Source: Pristimantibacillus sp052113225 (GTDB lineage Bacteria; Bacillota; Bacilli; Paenibacillales; Paenibacillaceae). Taken from it: a stretch of DNA of 64,000 nt. Made by a program: the position numbers and the translations under genes. Positions 25,922 through 34,810 of this stretch are shown in pieces (positions within the stretch are counted from its first letter, which is position 1; each line of letters starts with the position of its first letter). Where the stretch lies: the NCBI RefSeq assembly GCF_052113225.1, contig NZ_JBFRCT010000010.1, positions 253,616 through 317,615 on the forward strand. The letters run 5' to 3'. Below the pieces are notes generated by a model. It saw only the letters and a program-made list of their open reading frames with translations. It made no database searches and was not told the origin of the DNA.

Positions 25922-25936
25922 TGATAATGATAATCA
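25922..25936 (+). promoter_or_regulatory. Fur box of the reductase gene
   Basis: TGATAAT-g-ATAATCA, one mismatch from consensus, 34 bp before the reductase start and 86 bp from the divergent operon's box. Confidence 0.8.
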
Positions 25937-25969
25937 GTGCTAATGGTGGGTTTTCTGAGGAGGGTGTTC

Positions 25970-27022
25970 ATGCTGCAAGAAGAATTATTTGATGTTACTG
26001 TCATTGGGGGAGGTCCTGCGGGACTGTACTCGACTTTCTATAGTGGGCTTAGAGAAATGAAAACAAAGCTGATCGAATTCCAGCCGTTCTTGGGCGGCAA
26101 GGTGCATGTATATCCGGAGAAAATGATCTGGGATATCGGGGGCTTAACGCCTACTCCAGGAGCACAGTTAATTGAGCAGATCGTTAAGCAGGGGCTGACT
26201 TTCGATCCGGAGGTTGTCCTGAATGAAAAGATCGAATCCATTACGCGTAACGAAGACAATATTTTCGAGCTGCAAGGTTCCTCCGGACGTATCCATTATT
26301 CGAAGACGGTCATCATCGCAGTTGGCGGCGGTATTCTGAATCCAAAGAAGATCGCAATTGAGGGCGCAGAGAAGTTTGAGGTAACAAACCTTCATTACAC
26401 GGTGAAATCGTTGAAGAGATTTAAGGATAAGAATGTGATCATTTCCGGTGGGGGCAACTCGGCCGTTGACTGGGCGATGGAGCTGCTGCCATTCGCGAAG
26501 AAGATCTACATTACATATCGCAAAGAGGCCTTGTCCGGGCATGAAGCGAATGTAACGACATTGATGAACAGCCCGAAGGTGGAATGCTTGTTCCATACAG
26601 AGATTACGAAGCTGCTAGCAACCTCTGGCGATGAGCTCGTTGAATGCGTGGAGCTTACCAATAGCGAGACAGGTGAAGTGTCGCAGCTGGCTATTGATGA
26701 AGTTGTTATTAACCACGGTTACGAACGAGATTCCTCCCTGCTCGAGAACAGCAAGCTTAACATAGAGATGGTGGATAATTGGTATGTGAAAGGCAGTCCA
26801 AGCGGAGAGTCGTCCGTGCCGGGAATGTTTGCGGCAGGCGATATTCTGATGCATGACGGCAAGCTGCATTTAATTGCTGGGGCATTCCAGGACGCGGCCA
26901 ACGCGGTGAATAGAGCGAAATCTTACATCCAACCGGATGCGAATGCATACGGAATGGTCTCATCCCATAATGAAGTATTCAAAGAACGGAACCGCGAGCT
27001 TGTGAAGCAAATGATGGCTTAG
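25970..27022 (+). CDS. Ferredoxin--NADP+ reductase, type 2 (YumC/YcgT-like)
   Basis: A 350-residue flavoprotein related to thioredoxin reductase. The FAD site is VTVIGGGPAGLYSTFYSG, the NADPH site VIISGGGNSAVDWAMEL (about residue 160), and the second FAD contact PGMFAAGDILMHDGKLHLIAGAF (in parts, near 285). The CxxC redox pair of true thioredoxin reductases is absent, which identifies the ferredoxin/flavodoxin reductase branch. In B. subtilis the Fur-regulated homologue YcgT is linked to iron release from siderophores; the divergent Fur-controlled importer here fits the same job. GAGGAGGG precedes the ATG at 25970; upstream in-frame starts lack a site. Confidence 0.9.
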   Translation: MLQEELFDVTVIGGGPAGLYSTFYSGLREMKTKLIEFQPFLGGKVHVYPEKMIWDIGGLTPTPGAQLIEQIVKQGLTFDPEVVLNEKIESITRNEDNIFELQGSSGRIHYSKTVIIAVGGGILNPKKIAIEGAEKFEVTNLHYTVKSLKRFKDKNVIISGGGNSAVDWAMELLPFAKKIYITYRKEALSGHEANVTTLMNSPKVECLFHTEITKLLATSGDELVECVELTNSETGEVSQLAIDEVVINHGYERDSSLLENSKLNIEMVDNWYVKGSPSGESSVPGMFAAGDILMHDGKLHLIAGAFQDAANAVNRAKSYIQPDANAYGMVSSHNEVFKERNRELVKQMMA

Positions 27023-27032
27023 TATATAGATG

Positions 27033-27069
27033 AAAGACGATGCAGAACGAATCTGCCTCGTCTTTTTTT
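27033..27069 (+). terminator. Rho-independent terminator
   Basis: Stem AAAGACGATGCAGA / TCTGCCTCGTCTTT with minor mismatch, then TTTTTG. Confidence 0.85.
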
Positions 27070-27127
27070 GTTTCTAGGGCTATGCCATAATGATTGTAGT
27101 GCCTGTTAATAAGGGAGAGATGCGAGA

Positions 27128-27817
27128 ATGGAAGCAAAGCAGCCGAAAGAGAAAATAAGAGCCATTATTACGGGAGCTACAGGTATGGTCGGGGAAGGTG
27201 TTCTGATGGAATGTCTGCAGCATCCGGATGTCGAACAGGTACTTGCTATTACTCGCCGGCCAAGTGGTGTTACGCACCCGAAGCTGAAGGAAATCATACA
27301 TAAGGATTTTTATGACTTAACCCCGATTCAAGATGAACTTAAAGGATACAATGCCTGCTATTTCTGCCTTGGCGTCTCATCGGTGGGCATGTCGGAAGCA
27401 GACTATACCCGTGTCACCTACGATCTGACGATGCATGTTGCACGCTTGCTCTCGAGCTTGAACCCGGACATGGTATTCTGTTATGTAACCGGCGCCAGCA
27501 CAGACAGCACGGAGCAGGGCAAAGTGATGTGGGCTAGAGTGAAAGGAAGAACGGAGAATCACCTTCTGCAGCTACCGTTCCGACGTGCATTCATGTTCCG
27601 TCCAGGCTATATGCACCCAACGAAGGGGCAGATGAGAGTCCCGAAATGGGCCTATGCGCTGACATGGCTGTATCCGATCTTAAGACCTTTGTTCCCCAAT
27701 CATCTTATTACGCTTCGGCAGGTTGGTCTTGCCATGATCCAAACCTTTTACACGAGTTATGAACGCCATATTCTCGATCCAAAAGATATTATTGCTCTTG
27801 CAAAGGAAGGCAGCTAA
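27128..27817 (+). CDS. NAD(P)-binding epimerase-like short protein (HTATIP2-like)
   Basis: A 229-residue atypical short-chain dehydrogenase. The Rossmann start is AIITGATGMVGEGVLMECL, then ITRRPSG, and CYFCLGVSS at the fourth strand. YVTGASTDS and WARVKGRTENHL (a Lys in place of the usual YxxxK) follow. These traits match the HTATIP2/TIP30-like branch of NAD(P)-binding proteins; the substrate is unknown. Its last 29 nt overlap the end of the convergent kdpD-like gene, so the two transcripts are complementary at their 3' ends. Confidence 0.75.
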   Translation: MEAKQPKEKIRAIITGATGMVGEGVLMECLQHPDVEQVLAITRRPSGVTHPKLKEIIHKDFYDLTPIQDELKGYNACYFCLGVSSVGMSEADYTRVTYDLTMHVARLLSSLNPDMVFCYVTGASTDSTEQGKVMWARVKGRTENHLLQLPFRRAFMFRPGYMHPTKGQMRVPKWAYALTWLYPILRPLFPNHLITLRQVGLAMIQTFYTSYERHILDPKDIIALAKEGS

Positions 27818-30110
27818 CGACCATCACATCCATTTTACGGCCGTTCTGCAATATCTTTTTTACGATGGACGGCCGGAGCATTCTTGCGAGCCAGCTCCTT
27901 TTCTCCTGACCAATGATGAACTGAGTACTATTAAGCGCATTGGCATGGGTGAGCAGAAAAGCCGGGAGATACTGTGTCTGCCTCACCTCTTTAACAACAA
28001 ACGTTCCGCCTAGCTGCTCCGTTAATTGAAGGAGTTCCTTCATACGACGATCTATTGCATGTCCGCCGCCATTATAAACGACCATGACATGCCACTCGGC
28101 CTTAAGCCGGTGGGCAATACGGAAGCCTCTGCGGATCAGTCGATCCGCTTGTGCAAGGTCTGTGATGGCTACAAATATGACCTCCTGCCTCCGCCACGGG
28201 CCACGCAGCGACCCTGTCCGTTCCCAAGCCTCAAGCCTTTCATCCACATCATCCGCAATTTCGCGCAAGGCAAGCTCCCGCAGGGCAATCAAGTTACCAA
28301 GCTGAAAAAAGGCACCTAGCGCCTGTTCGACCTTGCCCATGGCATAGATTCTGCCTTCCCGCATCCGTTCCTGCAACGCTCTAGGCGATACATCAATAAG
28401 CTCTACTTCATCGGCGATGCGCAGCATGCTGTCGGGTACCGTCTCTCTGACCCGTACCCCTGTTATTTGCTCGACAGCGTCATTTAAGCTTTCGAGATGC
28501 TGGACATTAACGGTGGAAATAACGGAAATGCCGGCATCCAGAATGATACGGACATCTTCATATCTCTTCTTGTTTAAGCTGCCCGGCACATTCGTATGGG
28601 CAAGCTCATCGATAAGGACCACCTCAGGAAATCGCTTAAGAATAGCAGGGACGTCCATCTCCTCCAGCAGCATATCCTTATAAGCTATTTGTGCCCTTGG
28701 AATGGAGGGCAGCTCCGCCACCTGCTCCATTGTGTCCTTGCGGCCATGTGTCTCAAGAAGACCAATCACGACATCAATGCCTTTGCGGAGGAGGACATTG
28801 CCCTCACGGAGCATGGTGTACGTTTTTCCCACTCCGGGTGCAGCACCAATATATACTTTGAAGGTGCCGCGTTTCATACGCTCAGTCGTTTGCTTCTTCT
28901 CGGCAATGCTGAGTCTTTTATAAGTAGAGCGGGTCTCCGTGCGATGCCTCGCAGGAAGAATACGTTCTCCTTCCTGATCTGTACGATCGGCAACAAAGAA
29001 GAGATCGATTGGTTTGGCTTGCTGCAAGATCCCATTAGCGATGGAGCCATGAAGCAGCTCCTGCAGCCAGGTATGCTTGGAGTGGCCCAGCACAATGCGG
29101 GTTACACCATGGGCCATCGCATACTCGGTAATATGCTGGGACAGCAGGCGCCGATGAAGGTGGGGGACAACCAGCTCCTCGAAGGATGCCCCAATCTTTT
29201 GCGTGAGCTTCACAATCGAACGCTTAAATGCAGCTGCTTCTTTTGATAAAGAGGTGTTATCCGATATGAACGATACAACGAGCAGTTCCCCGCTGAGCCG
29301 CTTCGCCACCTGCTGGCCGCGCCGGACATGGATGGAGCCGTTCCAATGATACTGTACCGTCACAAGTATTCGTTCGGATGCGCCGGAGGGGCCAATAAGG
29401 CCTTGATTCCTCCGATGATGCTCCAATGATCCGTTGACATCCTCAGCCATCAGGCGCAGAGCGAGTTCGCGCAGCTTATCAAGATTTCCCCTCCGGAGAA
29501 GGTGAGGGGTCTTGGCGTTGCGCAAATGGCCTTCATTTAATCGTGTCAAGATGGTCTCAGGCGAAACGTCGATAAGACGTACCTCATCCGCAAGCTCGAG
29601 AATATCGTCGGGTACGGTATACTCGGCTTCGATCCCTGTTAATTGATAAGCAAGATCGCAGACGCCGTCCAGTTCATACACATTGATCGTCGTCATGACG
29701 CTTATTCCGCATGCGAGCAGATGCTTGATATCATCAAGCCGGGAAGGGAACTCTGCCTCTGGTCGGTTGCGATGGGCCAGCCCATCAACGAGCAAGACTT
29801 CGGGATTACGCGTCTTGATGGCCCGTAAGTCCAGATCCTTCCATTCGACTCCTTCCTTAAACCAGTGGATGCTGGGAATCCGTTCGATTTCTATGAGCTG
29901 CTCCATCGTCTCGGGCCTTTGCATCGTCGAGACAGCACAGGCAACGACATCAATGCCTTGCTTCTGAAGCTGCTGGCCATCGCGCAGCATATGATAGGTT
30001 TTACCGGTGCCGCTAACCGCACCGATATAGATTTTAAGCCGTCCATGATGGAGCTTCGTTATCGCTTGCAGAAGCTCCTCGGGTGTTTTTCGACGGTAGC
30101 CGTTGTCCAT
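27789..30110 (-). CDS. Duplicated KdpD sensor (KdpD-USP-KdpD-USP), no kinase domain
   Basis: A 773-residue cytoplasmic protein made of two copies of the KdpD N-terminal module. Copy 1: KdpD domain about 25-235 (Walker A GAVSGTGKT at 30-38, altered Walker B VDGLAHRN), then a universal-stress-protein domain about 246-376. Copy 2: KdpD domain about 415-635 (GAAPGVGKT at 422-430, canonical DELAHTN at 501-507) and USP about 642-768. The four TM helices, GAF and histidine kinase of full KdpD are absent. KdpD USP domains bind c-di-AMP in S. aureus; the known SxS-type motif was not clearly seen here. It is last in the kdp operon, with AAAGGAGGA before the ATG. Confidence 0.9.
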   Translation of the reverse strand: MDNGYRRKTPEELLQAITKLHHGRLKIYIGAVSGTGKTYHMLRDGQQLQKQGIDVVACAVSTMQRPETMEQLIEIERIPSIHWFKEGVEWKDLDLRAIKTRNPEVLLVDGLAHRNRPEAEFPSRLDDIKHLLACGISVMTTINVYELDGVCDLAYQLTGIEAEYTVPDDILELADEVRLIDVSPETILTRLNEGHLRNAKTPHLLRRGNLDKLRELALRLMAEDVNGSLEHHRRNQGLIGPSGASERILVTVQYHWNGSIHVRRGQQVAKRLSGELLVVSFISDNTSLSKEAAAFKRSIVKLTQKIGASFEELVVPHLHRRLLSQHITEYAMAHGVTRIVLGHSKHTWLQELLHGSIANGILQQAKPIDLFFVADRTDQEGERILPARHRTETRSTYKRLSIAEKKQTTERMKRGTFKVYIGAAPGVGKTYTMLREGNVLLRKGIDVVIGLLETHGRKDTMEQVAELPSIPRAQIAYKDMLLEEMDVPAILKRFPEVVLIDELAHTNVPGSLNKKRYEDVRIILDAGISVISTVNVQHLESLNDAVEQITGVRVRETVPDSMLRIADEVELIDVSPRALQERMREGRIYAMGKVEQALGAFFQLGNLIALRELALREIADDVDERLEAWERTGSLRGPWRRQEVIFVAITDLAQADRLIRRGFRIAHRLKAEWHVMVVYNGGGHAIDRRMKELLQLTEQLGGTFVVKEVRQTQYLPAFLLTHANALNSTQFIIGQEKRSWLARMLRPSIVKKILQNGRKMDVMVVSCLPLQEQ

Positions 30111-30146
30111 GACGGGTTGTTCCTCCTTTCCTCTTAGCGTGTGAAT

Positions 30147-30172
30147 GCCCCGCCTGCAAGTGCAAGCGGGGC
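30147..30172 (-). other. Hairpin between kdpC and the KdpD-like gene
   Basis: GCCCCGC / GCGGGGC stem with an inner TTGCA/TGCAA pairing. There is no T-run after it on the minus strand, so it looks like an mRNA processing or stability element rather than a full terminator; it may set the KdpD-like protein below KdpABC. Confidence 0.5.
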
Positions 30173-30180
30173 GTTCTGCT

Positions 30181-30786
30181 TTATTTTCTAAGCTGGATTA
30201 GTTCGATATTGAGCTCCAGTACATTAATGCGCGGTTCACCAAATACACCAAGGTCACGTCCTTCGGTATGCTTTTGGACAAGCTGTTCCAACGTATCGGT
30301 CGATAAGCCGGTCAACTTGCTGATCCGCGGGATTTGAACCTCAGCTGAGCTTGGCGTAATATGCGGGTCGAGGCCGGAACCAGAGTTGGTAATCAGAGCA
30401 ATCGGAAGCTTGCTGATTGGAACGTCTGGATTGGCTGCCTTCCATGCGGCAATCGATTCCTGCGTCCGCTTGAGCATATCTGGATTAGAGGGCGCATAGT
30501 TGTTGGATCCGGAAGCTTCTGCTTTATAGTCAATGCTCGATACACGCCCTTGGAAGTAGGCAGGGTCGGTAAAGCTTTGCCCGATAAGGGACGAGCCGAT
30601 AATCTGGCCTTCTGCGTTCTTAATCAAGCTTCCGTTCGCCTGATGCGGGAAGAGCAGCTGCGCTAAACCCGTAGACACGAGCGGATATATAATGCCGCAT
30701 AATATAATAAATGCGATACTCGCTCTGATGGCGATGATCAGGATTGAGCCACCGCCTGATGCGGATGATGAAGCGGATTGATTCAT
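30181..30786 (-). CDS. kdpC: K+-transporting ATPase subunit C
   Basis: A 201-residue protein with one N-terminal TM helix (about 17-38) and an extracytoplasmic domain. Family markers: GIIYPLVSTGLAQLLFPHQANGSL, GQSFTDPAYFQGRVS, SGSGLDPHITPSSAEVQIPR and a C-terminal NVLELN. KdpC stabilises the KdpFABC complex and assists nucleotide binding by KdpB. The ATG at 30786 follows GGAAGAG and is the family's usual start; upstream in-frame codons overlap the kdpB end and are rejected. It directly follows kdpB. Confidence 0.95.
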   Translation of the reverse strand: MNQSASSSASGGGSILIIAIRASIAFIILCGIIYPLVSTGLAQLLFPHQANGSLIKNAEGQIIGSSLIGQSFTDPAYFQGRVSSIDYKAEASGSNNYAPSNPDMLKRTQESIAAWKAANPDVPISKLPIALITNSGSGLDPHITPSSAEVQIPRISKLTGLSTDTLEQLVQKHTEGRDLGVFGEPRINVLELNIELIQLRK

Positions 30787-30812
30787 ATGATCTCTTCCTT
30801 TCGAATAACGCA

Positions 30813-32843
30813 TTAGATCCAAATATGAACGATAAGGTCAAGCAGCTTAATACCAATGAACGGTGCAATGACGCCGCCAAGCCCGTAGATAAGCAGGTTC
30901 TTGCTTAACAACTTGGATGCATTTATCGGTTTGTAAGCAACCCCTCGCATCGCAAGCGGGATGAGGAGCGGGATAATGACGGCGTTGAAGATAAGGGCCG
31001 AGAGGATCGCCGATGAAGGCGAGCCAAGTTTCATAATGTTCAGGACATCGATCTGCGGGATCGCAATCATGAACATCGCAGGGATGATGGCAAAATATTT
31101 GGCGATATCATTCGCAATACTGAACGTGGTCAAAGCGCCGCGGGTCATTAGCAGCTGCTTGCCGATAGCCACAACCTCGATAATCTTCGACGGGTCGGAA
31201 TCCAGATCGATCATATTCGCAGCTTCCTTCGCTGCGATTGTACCGCTGTTCATCGCAAGCCCAACATCGGCCTGGGCAAGAGCAGGGGCGTCATTCGTGC
31301 CGTCGCCGGTCATCGCAACAAGACTGCCTGCGGCCTGCTCTCTTTTGATCAGCGCGATTTTATCCTCAGGGCGGCTTTCCGCCACAAAGTCATCGACACC
31401 TGCTTCACGGGCAATCGTTGCTGCCGTCAGCGGATTATCGCCCGTACACATGATGGTCTTGATACCCATCCGGCGGAGCTCAGCGAATCTCTCCTGCATG
31501 CCTGGTTTAACGGTATCCTTCAAATAAATAATACCTAGAATCCGGTTATCAACGGAAACAGCAAGTGGTGTTCCGCCGAGGACAGCAGCGGCTTCACCGG
31601 TGGAATCGAGATCGGCTGGGATAGTACCCCCTAGAGACAATACCCATTTTTTAACGGCATCAACGGCGCCTTTACGTACTTTTCTTCCATCTGGCAAATC
31701 GGTACCGCTCATCCGTGTTTCAGCTGTAAAAGGAATGAAGGAAGCCTGCTCAATCTGCTCAGTTGGGTAGGAGAGCTGCTTGGTCTTCATCAGCTCTAAT
31801 ACGGAGCGTCCTTCCGGCGTCTCGTCTTTGGCCGAGCTGAGTGCTGCCCACTCGCCAAGCTCTTGGATGGTTGAGCCCTTAACAGGAAGGAAATCGCTGG
31901 CCATCCGGTTCCCGAATGTAATCGTACCGGTTTTATCCAGAATCATTGTGTTAATATCGCCGGCTGCTTCAACGGCTTTGCCTGACATTGCCAATACGTT
32001 AAACTGTGTCACGCGGTCCATACCGGCGATTCCGATGGCTGACAGCAGACCGCCAATTGTGGTCGGAATGAGACAGACGAGCAGGGCAATCAGCACGGGC
32101 ACATCCAGCTCTACACCAACATATTTGGCGATAGGGGCCAGGGTAACGACAACGATCAAGAAGATAAGCGTCAGGCTTGTAAGCAGGGTGTTCAGAGCCA
32201 GTTCGTTTGGCGTCTTTTGCCGCTTTGCGCCTTCAACAAGTGAGATCATACGATCAATAAACGATTCGCCGGGATCACTCATAATGCGAACCTTGATCTG
32301 GTCGCTGACGACACGTGTACCGCCGGTAACGGAGCTGAAGTCACCGCCAGCTTCTTTAATAACAGGAGCCGATTCACCGGTAATGGCCGATTCATCAACA
32401 GAAGCAAGACCTTCAATGACTTCGCCATCGCCCGGAATCATCTCGCCTTGTGAGACGATAACCATATCGCCTTTCCGAAGCTCGGTAGATACGACTTGTT
32501 TTACACTATTGCCGACCATTTTGTTAGCCGTAATGTCCTGTTTGCTCTTCTTAAGCGAATCGGCCTGCGCTTTACCGCGCCCTTCGGCCAATGCTTCTGC
32601 GAAATTCGCGAAGAGTACCGTGAATAGCAGAATAAGAAACACCGTCAGATTAAAGCCTACCCGATCTTCTGTACCGAAATAGCCGGGCAGCAATGTCATA
32701 AGCAGTACGACAAGTGTACCGACCTCAACGACGAACATGACGGGGTTTTTCATCATTGTTAGTGGATTTAATTTAATAAAGCTGTCCCTGACCGCTCGGC
32801 TTAAAATAGCGGAGTCCAGCATAGATTTACGTTTCGTAGTCAC
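30813..32843 (-). CDS. kdpB: K+-transporting P-type ATPase subunit B
   Basis: A 676-residue P-type ATPase. The TGES loop (SAITGESAPVI), phosphorylation motif DKTGTITFGNRM, nucleotide site KGAVDAV and hinge MTGDGTNDAPALAQADVG are all present, with seven TM segments. The residue corresponding to the inhibitory serine of E. coli KdpB (Ser in TGES) is conserved, so phosphorylation control is possible. Translation starts at GTG 32843 behind GAGGTGAG. Length is normal, and it powers K+ import through KdpA using ATP. It lies 25 nt after kdpA. Confidence 0.95.
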   Translation of the reverse strand: MTTKRKSMLDSAILSRAVRDSFIKLNPLTMMKNPVMFVVEVGTLVVLLMTLLPGYFGTEDRVGFNLTVFLILLFTVLFANFAEALAEGRGKAQADSLKKSKQDITANKMVGNSVKQVVSTELRKGDMVIVSQGEMIPGDGEVIEGLASVDESAITGESAPVIKEAGGDFSSVTGGTRVVSDQIKVRIMSDPGESFIDRMISLVEGAKRQKTPNELALNTLLTSLTLIFLIVVVTLAPIAKYVGVELDVPVLIALLVCLIPTTIGGLLSAIGIAGMDRVTQFNVLAMSGKAVEAAGDINTMILDKTGTITFGNRMASDFLPVKGSTIQELGEWAALSSAKDETPEGRSVLELMKTKQLSYPTEQIEQASFIPFTAETRMSGTDLPDGRKVRKGAVDAVKKWVLSLGGTIPADLDSTGEAAAVLGGTPLAVSVDNRILGIIYLKDTVKPGMQERFAELRRMGIKTIMCTGDNPLTAATIAREAGVDDFVAESRPEDKIALIKREQAAGSLVAMTGDGTNDAPALAQADVGLAMNSGTIAAKEAANMIDLDSDPSKIIEVVAIGKQLLMTRGALTTFSIANDIAKYFAIIPAMFMIAIPQIDVLNIMKLGSPSSAILSALIFNAVIIPLLIPLAMRGVAYKPINASKLLSKNLLIYGLGGVIAPFIGIKLLDLIVHIWI

Positions 32844-32868
32844 CTTTTACTCACCTCATCCTTATCCG

Positions 32869-34548
32869 TTAGCGAAGCGTCAGATACTCTGCAATTGGTC
32901 CAAGAACAACGGCAGGCAGGAACGTCAGCGCTCCAATAATTAATACGGTTCCTACAAGAATCCCTGCAAACAGCACGTTATCTGTCCGGAATGTACCCGA
33001 TGTCTCTGGCACAGGCTGCTTACGGACCAGTGAACCGGCAACGGCAAGCATGGCAATCATCGAGATATATCGTCCAAACAGCATGACCAGTCCGGTTGTA
33101 ATATTCCAGAAAGGTGTATTATCGGCTAATCCCTCAAAGCCGGAGCCGTTATTCGCTGCTGATGAGGTGTACTCATACAGCACCTGTGAGATGCCGTGGA
33201 AGCCTGGGTTGCTAATTGAGCCTTGGCCTAGGTCGGTAAGGAAGGCGATAGCGGTCGGCACTAGGATAATAAAGGGATGGGCGAGAATGGCGATCGCGAT
33301 GAGCTTCATCTCACGCGGCTCAATTTTCCGTCCAAGAAACTCCGGCGTACGTCCAACCATAAGTCCGGCGATAAATACTCCGAGTATGGCGTACATCAGC
33401 ATGTTGATGAGACCAACACCCTTACCGCCAAACACAACGTTAAGCATCATCTCGGCAAGCGGTACGAGTCCGCCAATTGGTGTCAGTGTATCGTGCATGT
33501 TGTTAACCGTACCGGTGGTCGCTGCTGTTGTGACGGCTGTAAACAGAGCGGATTGTGCGATACCAAAGCGTACCTCTTTACCTTCCATACTGCCTTGTGA
33601 GGCATCCACACCAAGATTGTTTAGTAGCGGATTGCCATGCAGCTCAGCGGTATAGACCGTTGCCAGAAAGACAAGGAACAAGGTCATCATCGCGGAAAAT
33701 ACAACCCAGCCCTGCTTACGGTTTTTCGCAAATCGTCCAAATACATAAGGTAAGGAAGCAGGCAGCGCCCACATCGATAAAATTTCGATGACATTCGTCA
33801 GTGGGTTTGGATTCTCGAATGGATGAGCCGAGTTGACTCCGAAGAAACCGCCGCCGTTTGTACCTAGATGCTTGATTGATTCAAGGGATGCCACAGGTCC
33901 GATCGCGATATTTTGCGTGGCACCTTCTAGCGTTGTTGCGGTTATGTTCGGATCAAATGTCTGTGGCACATGCAAAGCCACCAGTACCAGCGTGACAAGC
34001 ACGGCCAGCGGCAGAAAAATCCGGGTATGCGACTTCACGAAATCCTCGAAGAAGTTACCGATTGTTGTGCCTTTGCTCGTCAGACCACGGATAAATGCAA
34101 TCGCAACCGAGAAGCCTGTAGCCGCTGATGTGAACATCATCATCATAATGACAGCCATCTGCGAGAAGTAAGAAAGCCCGGTCTCCCCGCTGTAATGCTG
34201 CAAGTTCGTATTCGTGATGAAGCTGATGACGGTATTAAAGGACAAGGTCTGTTCCATACCGCCGATGTTATTCGGATTGCCAGGGAGCCCGCCTTGAAAG
34301 CGCAGGATCAAATAGCTGATGGCAACTAATACGATATTAGTTAGAAGAAAGCTAAGCGCGTATTTTTTCCAGGTCATGCCTGCTCGCGATTTTAAGCCGA
34401 TCACGCTGTAAATGATTCGTTCAGACCACCCGAATACTCGGTCGGTTCGGTTTGGCTCATTCGAGTAGACGTGATAGACGTACGAGCCAAGTGGCTTGAC
34501 GAGCAGAATAAGCACGCCAATCACGATTAGAAGCTGTAAAATATCCAT
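32869..34548 (-). CDS. kdpA: K+-transporting ATPase subunit A (channel-like)
   Basis: A 559-residue membrane protein with ten TM segments and the four pore loops of the K+ channel/TrkH superfamily. Visible signatures: FNTVISFITNTNLQHYSGE, LGTNGGGFFGVNSAHPFENPN (in parts), GTVNNMHDTLTPIGGLVP and SSAANNGSGFEGLADNTPFWN (in parts). It binds and selects K+. GGGAGGTC precedes the ATG. It follows kdpF at once and is the first large gene of the operon. Confidence 0.95.
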   Translation of the reverse strand: MDILQLLIVIGVLILLVKPLGSYVYHVYSNEPNRTDRVFGWSERIIYSVIGLKSRAGMTWKKYALSFLLTNIVLVAISYLILRFQGGLPGNPNNIGGMEQTLSFNTVISFITNTNLQHYSGETGLSYFSQMAVIMMMMFTSAATGFSVAIAFIRGLTSKGTTIGNFFEDFVKSHTRIFLPLAVLVTLVLVALHVPQTFDPNITATTLEGATQNIAIGPVASLESIKHLGTNGGGFFGVNSAHPFENPNPLTNVIEILSMWALPASLPYVFGRFAKNRKQGWVVFSAMMTLFLVFLATVYTAELHGNPLLNNLGVDASQGSMEGKEVRFGIAQSALFTAVTTAATTGTVNNMHDTLTPIGGLVPLAEMMLNVVFGGKGVGLINMLMYAILGVFIAGLMVGRTPEFLGRKIEPREMKLIAIAILAHPFIILVPTAIAFLTDLGQGSISNPGFHGISQVLYEYTSSAANNGSGFEGLADNTPFWNITTGLVMLFGRYISMIAMLAVAGSLVRKQPVPETSGTFRTDNVLFAGILVGTVLIIGALTFLPAVVLGPIAEYLTLR

Positions 34549-34575
34549 ATTGACCTCCCGCGATCGTTTAAGGGA

Positions 34576-34653
34576 TTAAAATTTTTCTGGATTAATGAGG
34601 GCGTACACTAAATAGAGAAAGATAAGTAAAGCCAGACAGAGTGTGACAATCAT
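34576..34653 (-). CDS. kdpF: KdpF small membrane subunit (25 aa)
   Basis: A single TM peptide of 25 residues that ends YALINPEKF, matching the conserved YALINPEKF/YALIxxExF tail of KdpF. Its ATG overlaps the stop of the preceding small peptide (ATGA), and GAGGAGG lies just upstream within that peptide's end. KdpF stabilises the KdpFABC complex and lies before kdpA, as here. Confidence 0.9.
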   Translation of the reverse strand: MIVTLCLALLIFLYLVYALINPEKF

Positions 34654-34754
34654 CGTTTGTCCTCCTCTTGAATCGAGCGGTCGCACCATTGCATAAATCC
34701 GGCGAAGAGTACGAATACAGCTGCTAGAAGCAGCACCATATAAATATCCTGCAT
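34650..34754 (-). CDS. 34-aa single-TM peptide upstream of kdpF
   Basis: Reads MQDIYMVLLLAAVFVLFAGF followed by MQWCDRSIQEEDKR: one TM helix with a short charged tail. GGAGAAT precedes the ATG, and the stop overlaps the kdpF start by 4 nt, so translation is coupled. A similar small TM peptide before kdpF exists in other kdp operons; its function is unknown. It is not a duplicate of KdpF because it lacks the NPEKF end. Confidence 0.75.
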   Translation of the reverse strand: MQDIYMVLLLAAVFVLFAGFMQWCDRSIQEEDKR

Positions 34755-34810
34755 AACTCTATTCTCCTTAAAAGAATTGGTACACAAATGGCCTATCTCA
34801 GCCAATTGAG

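Noticed and set aside
31780..32682. Plus-strand frame of 300 codons inside kdpB
   Set aside because: Shadow of kdpB; Ser/Thr/Ile-rich nonsense sequence with no motif and no ribosome-binding site.
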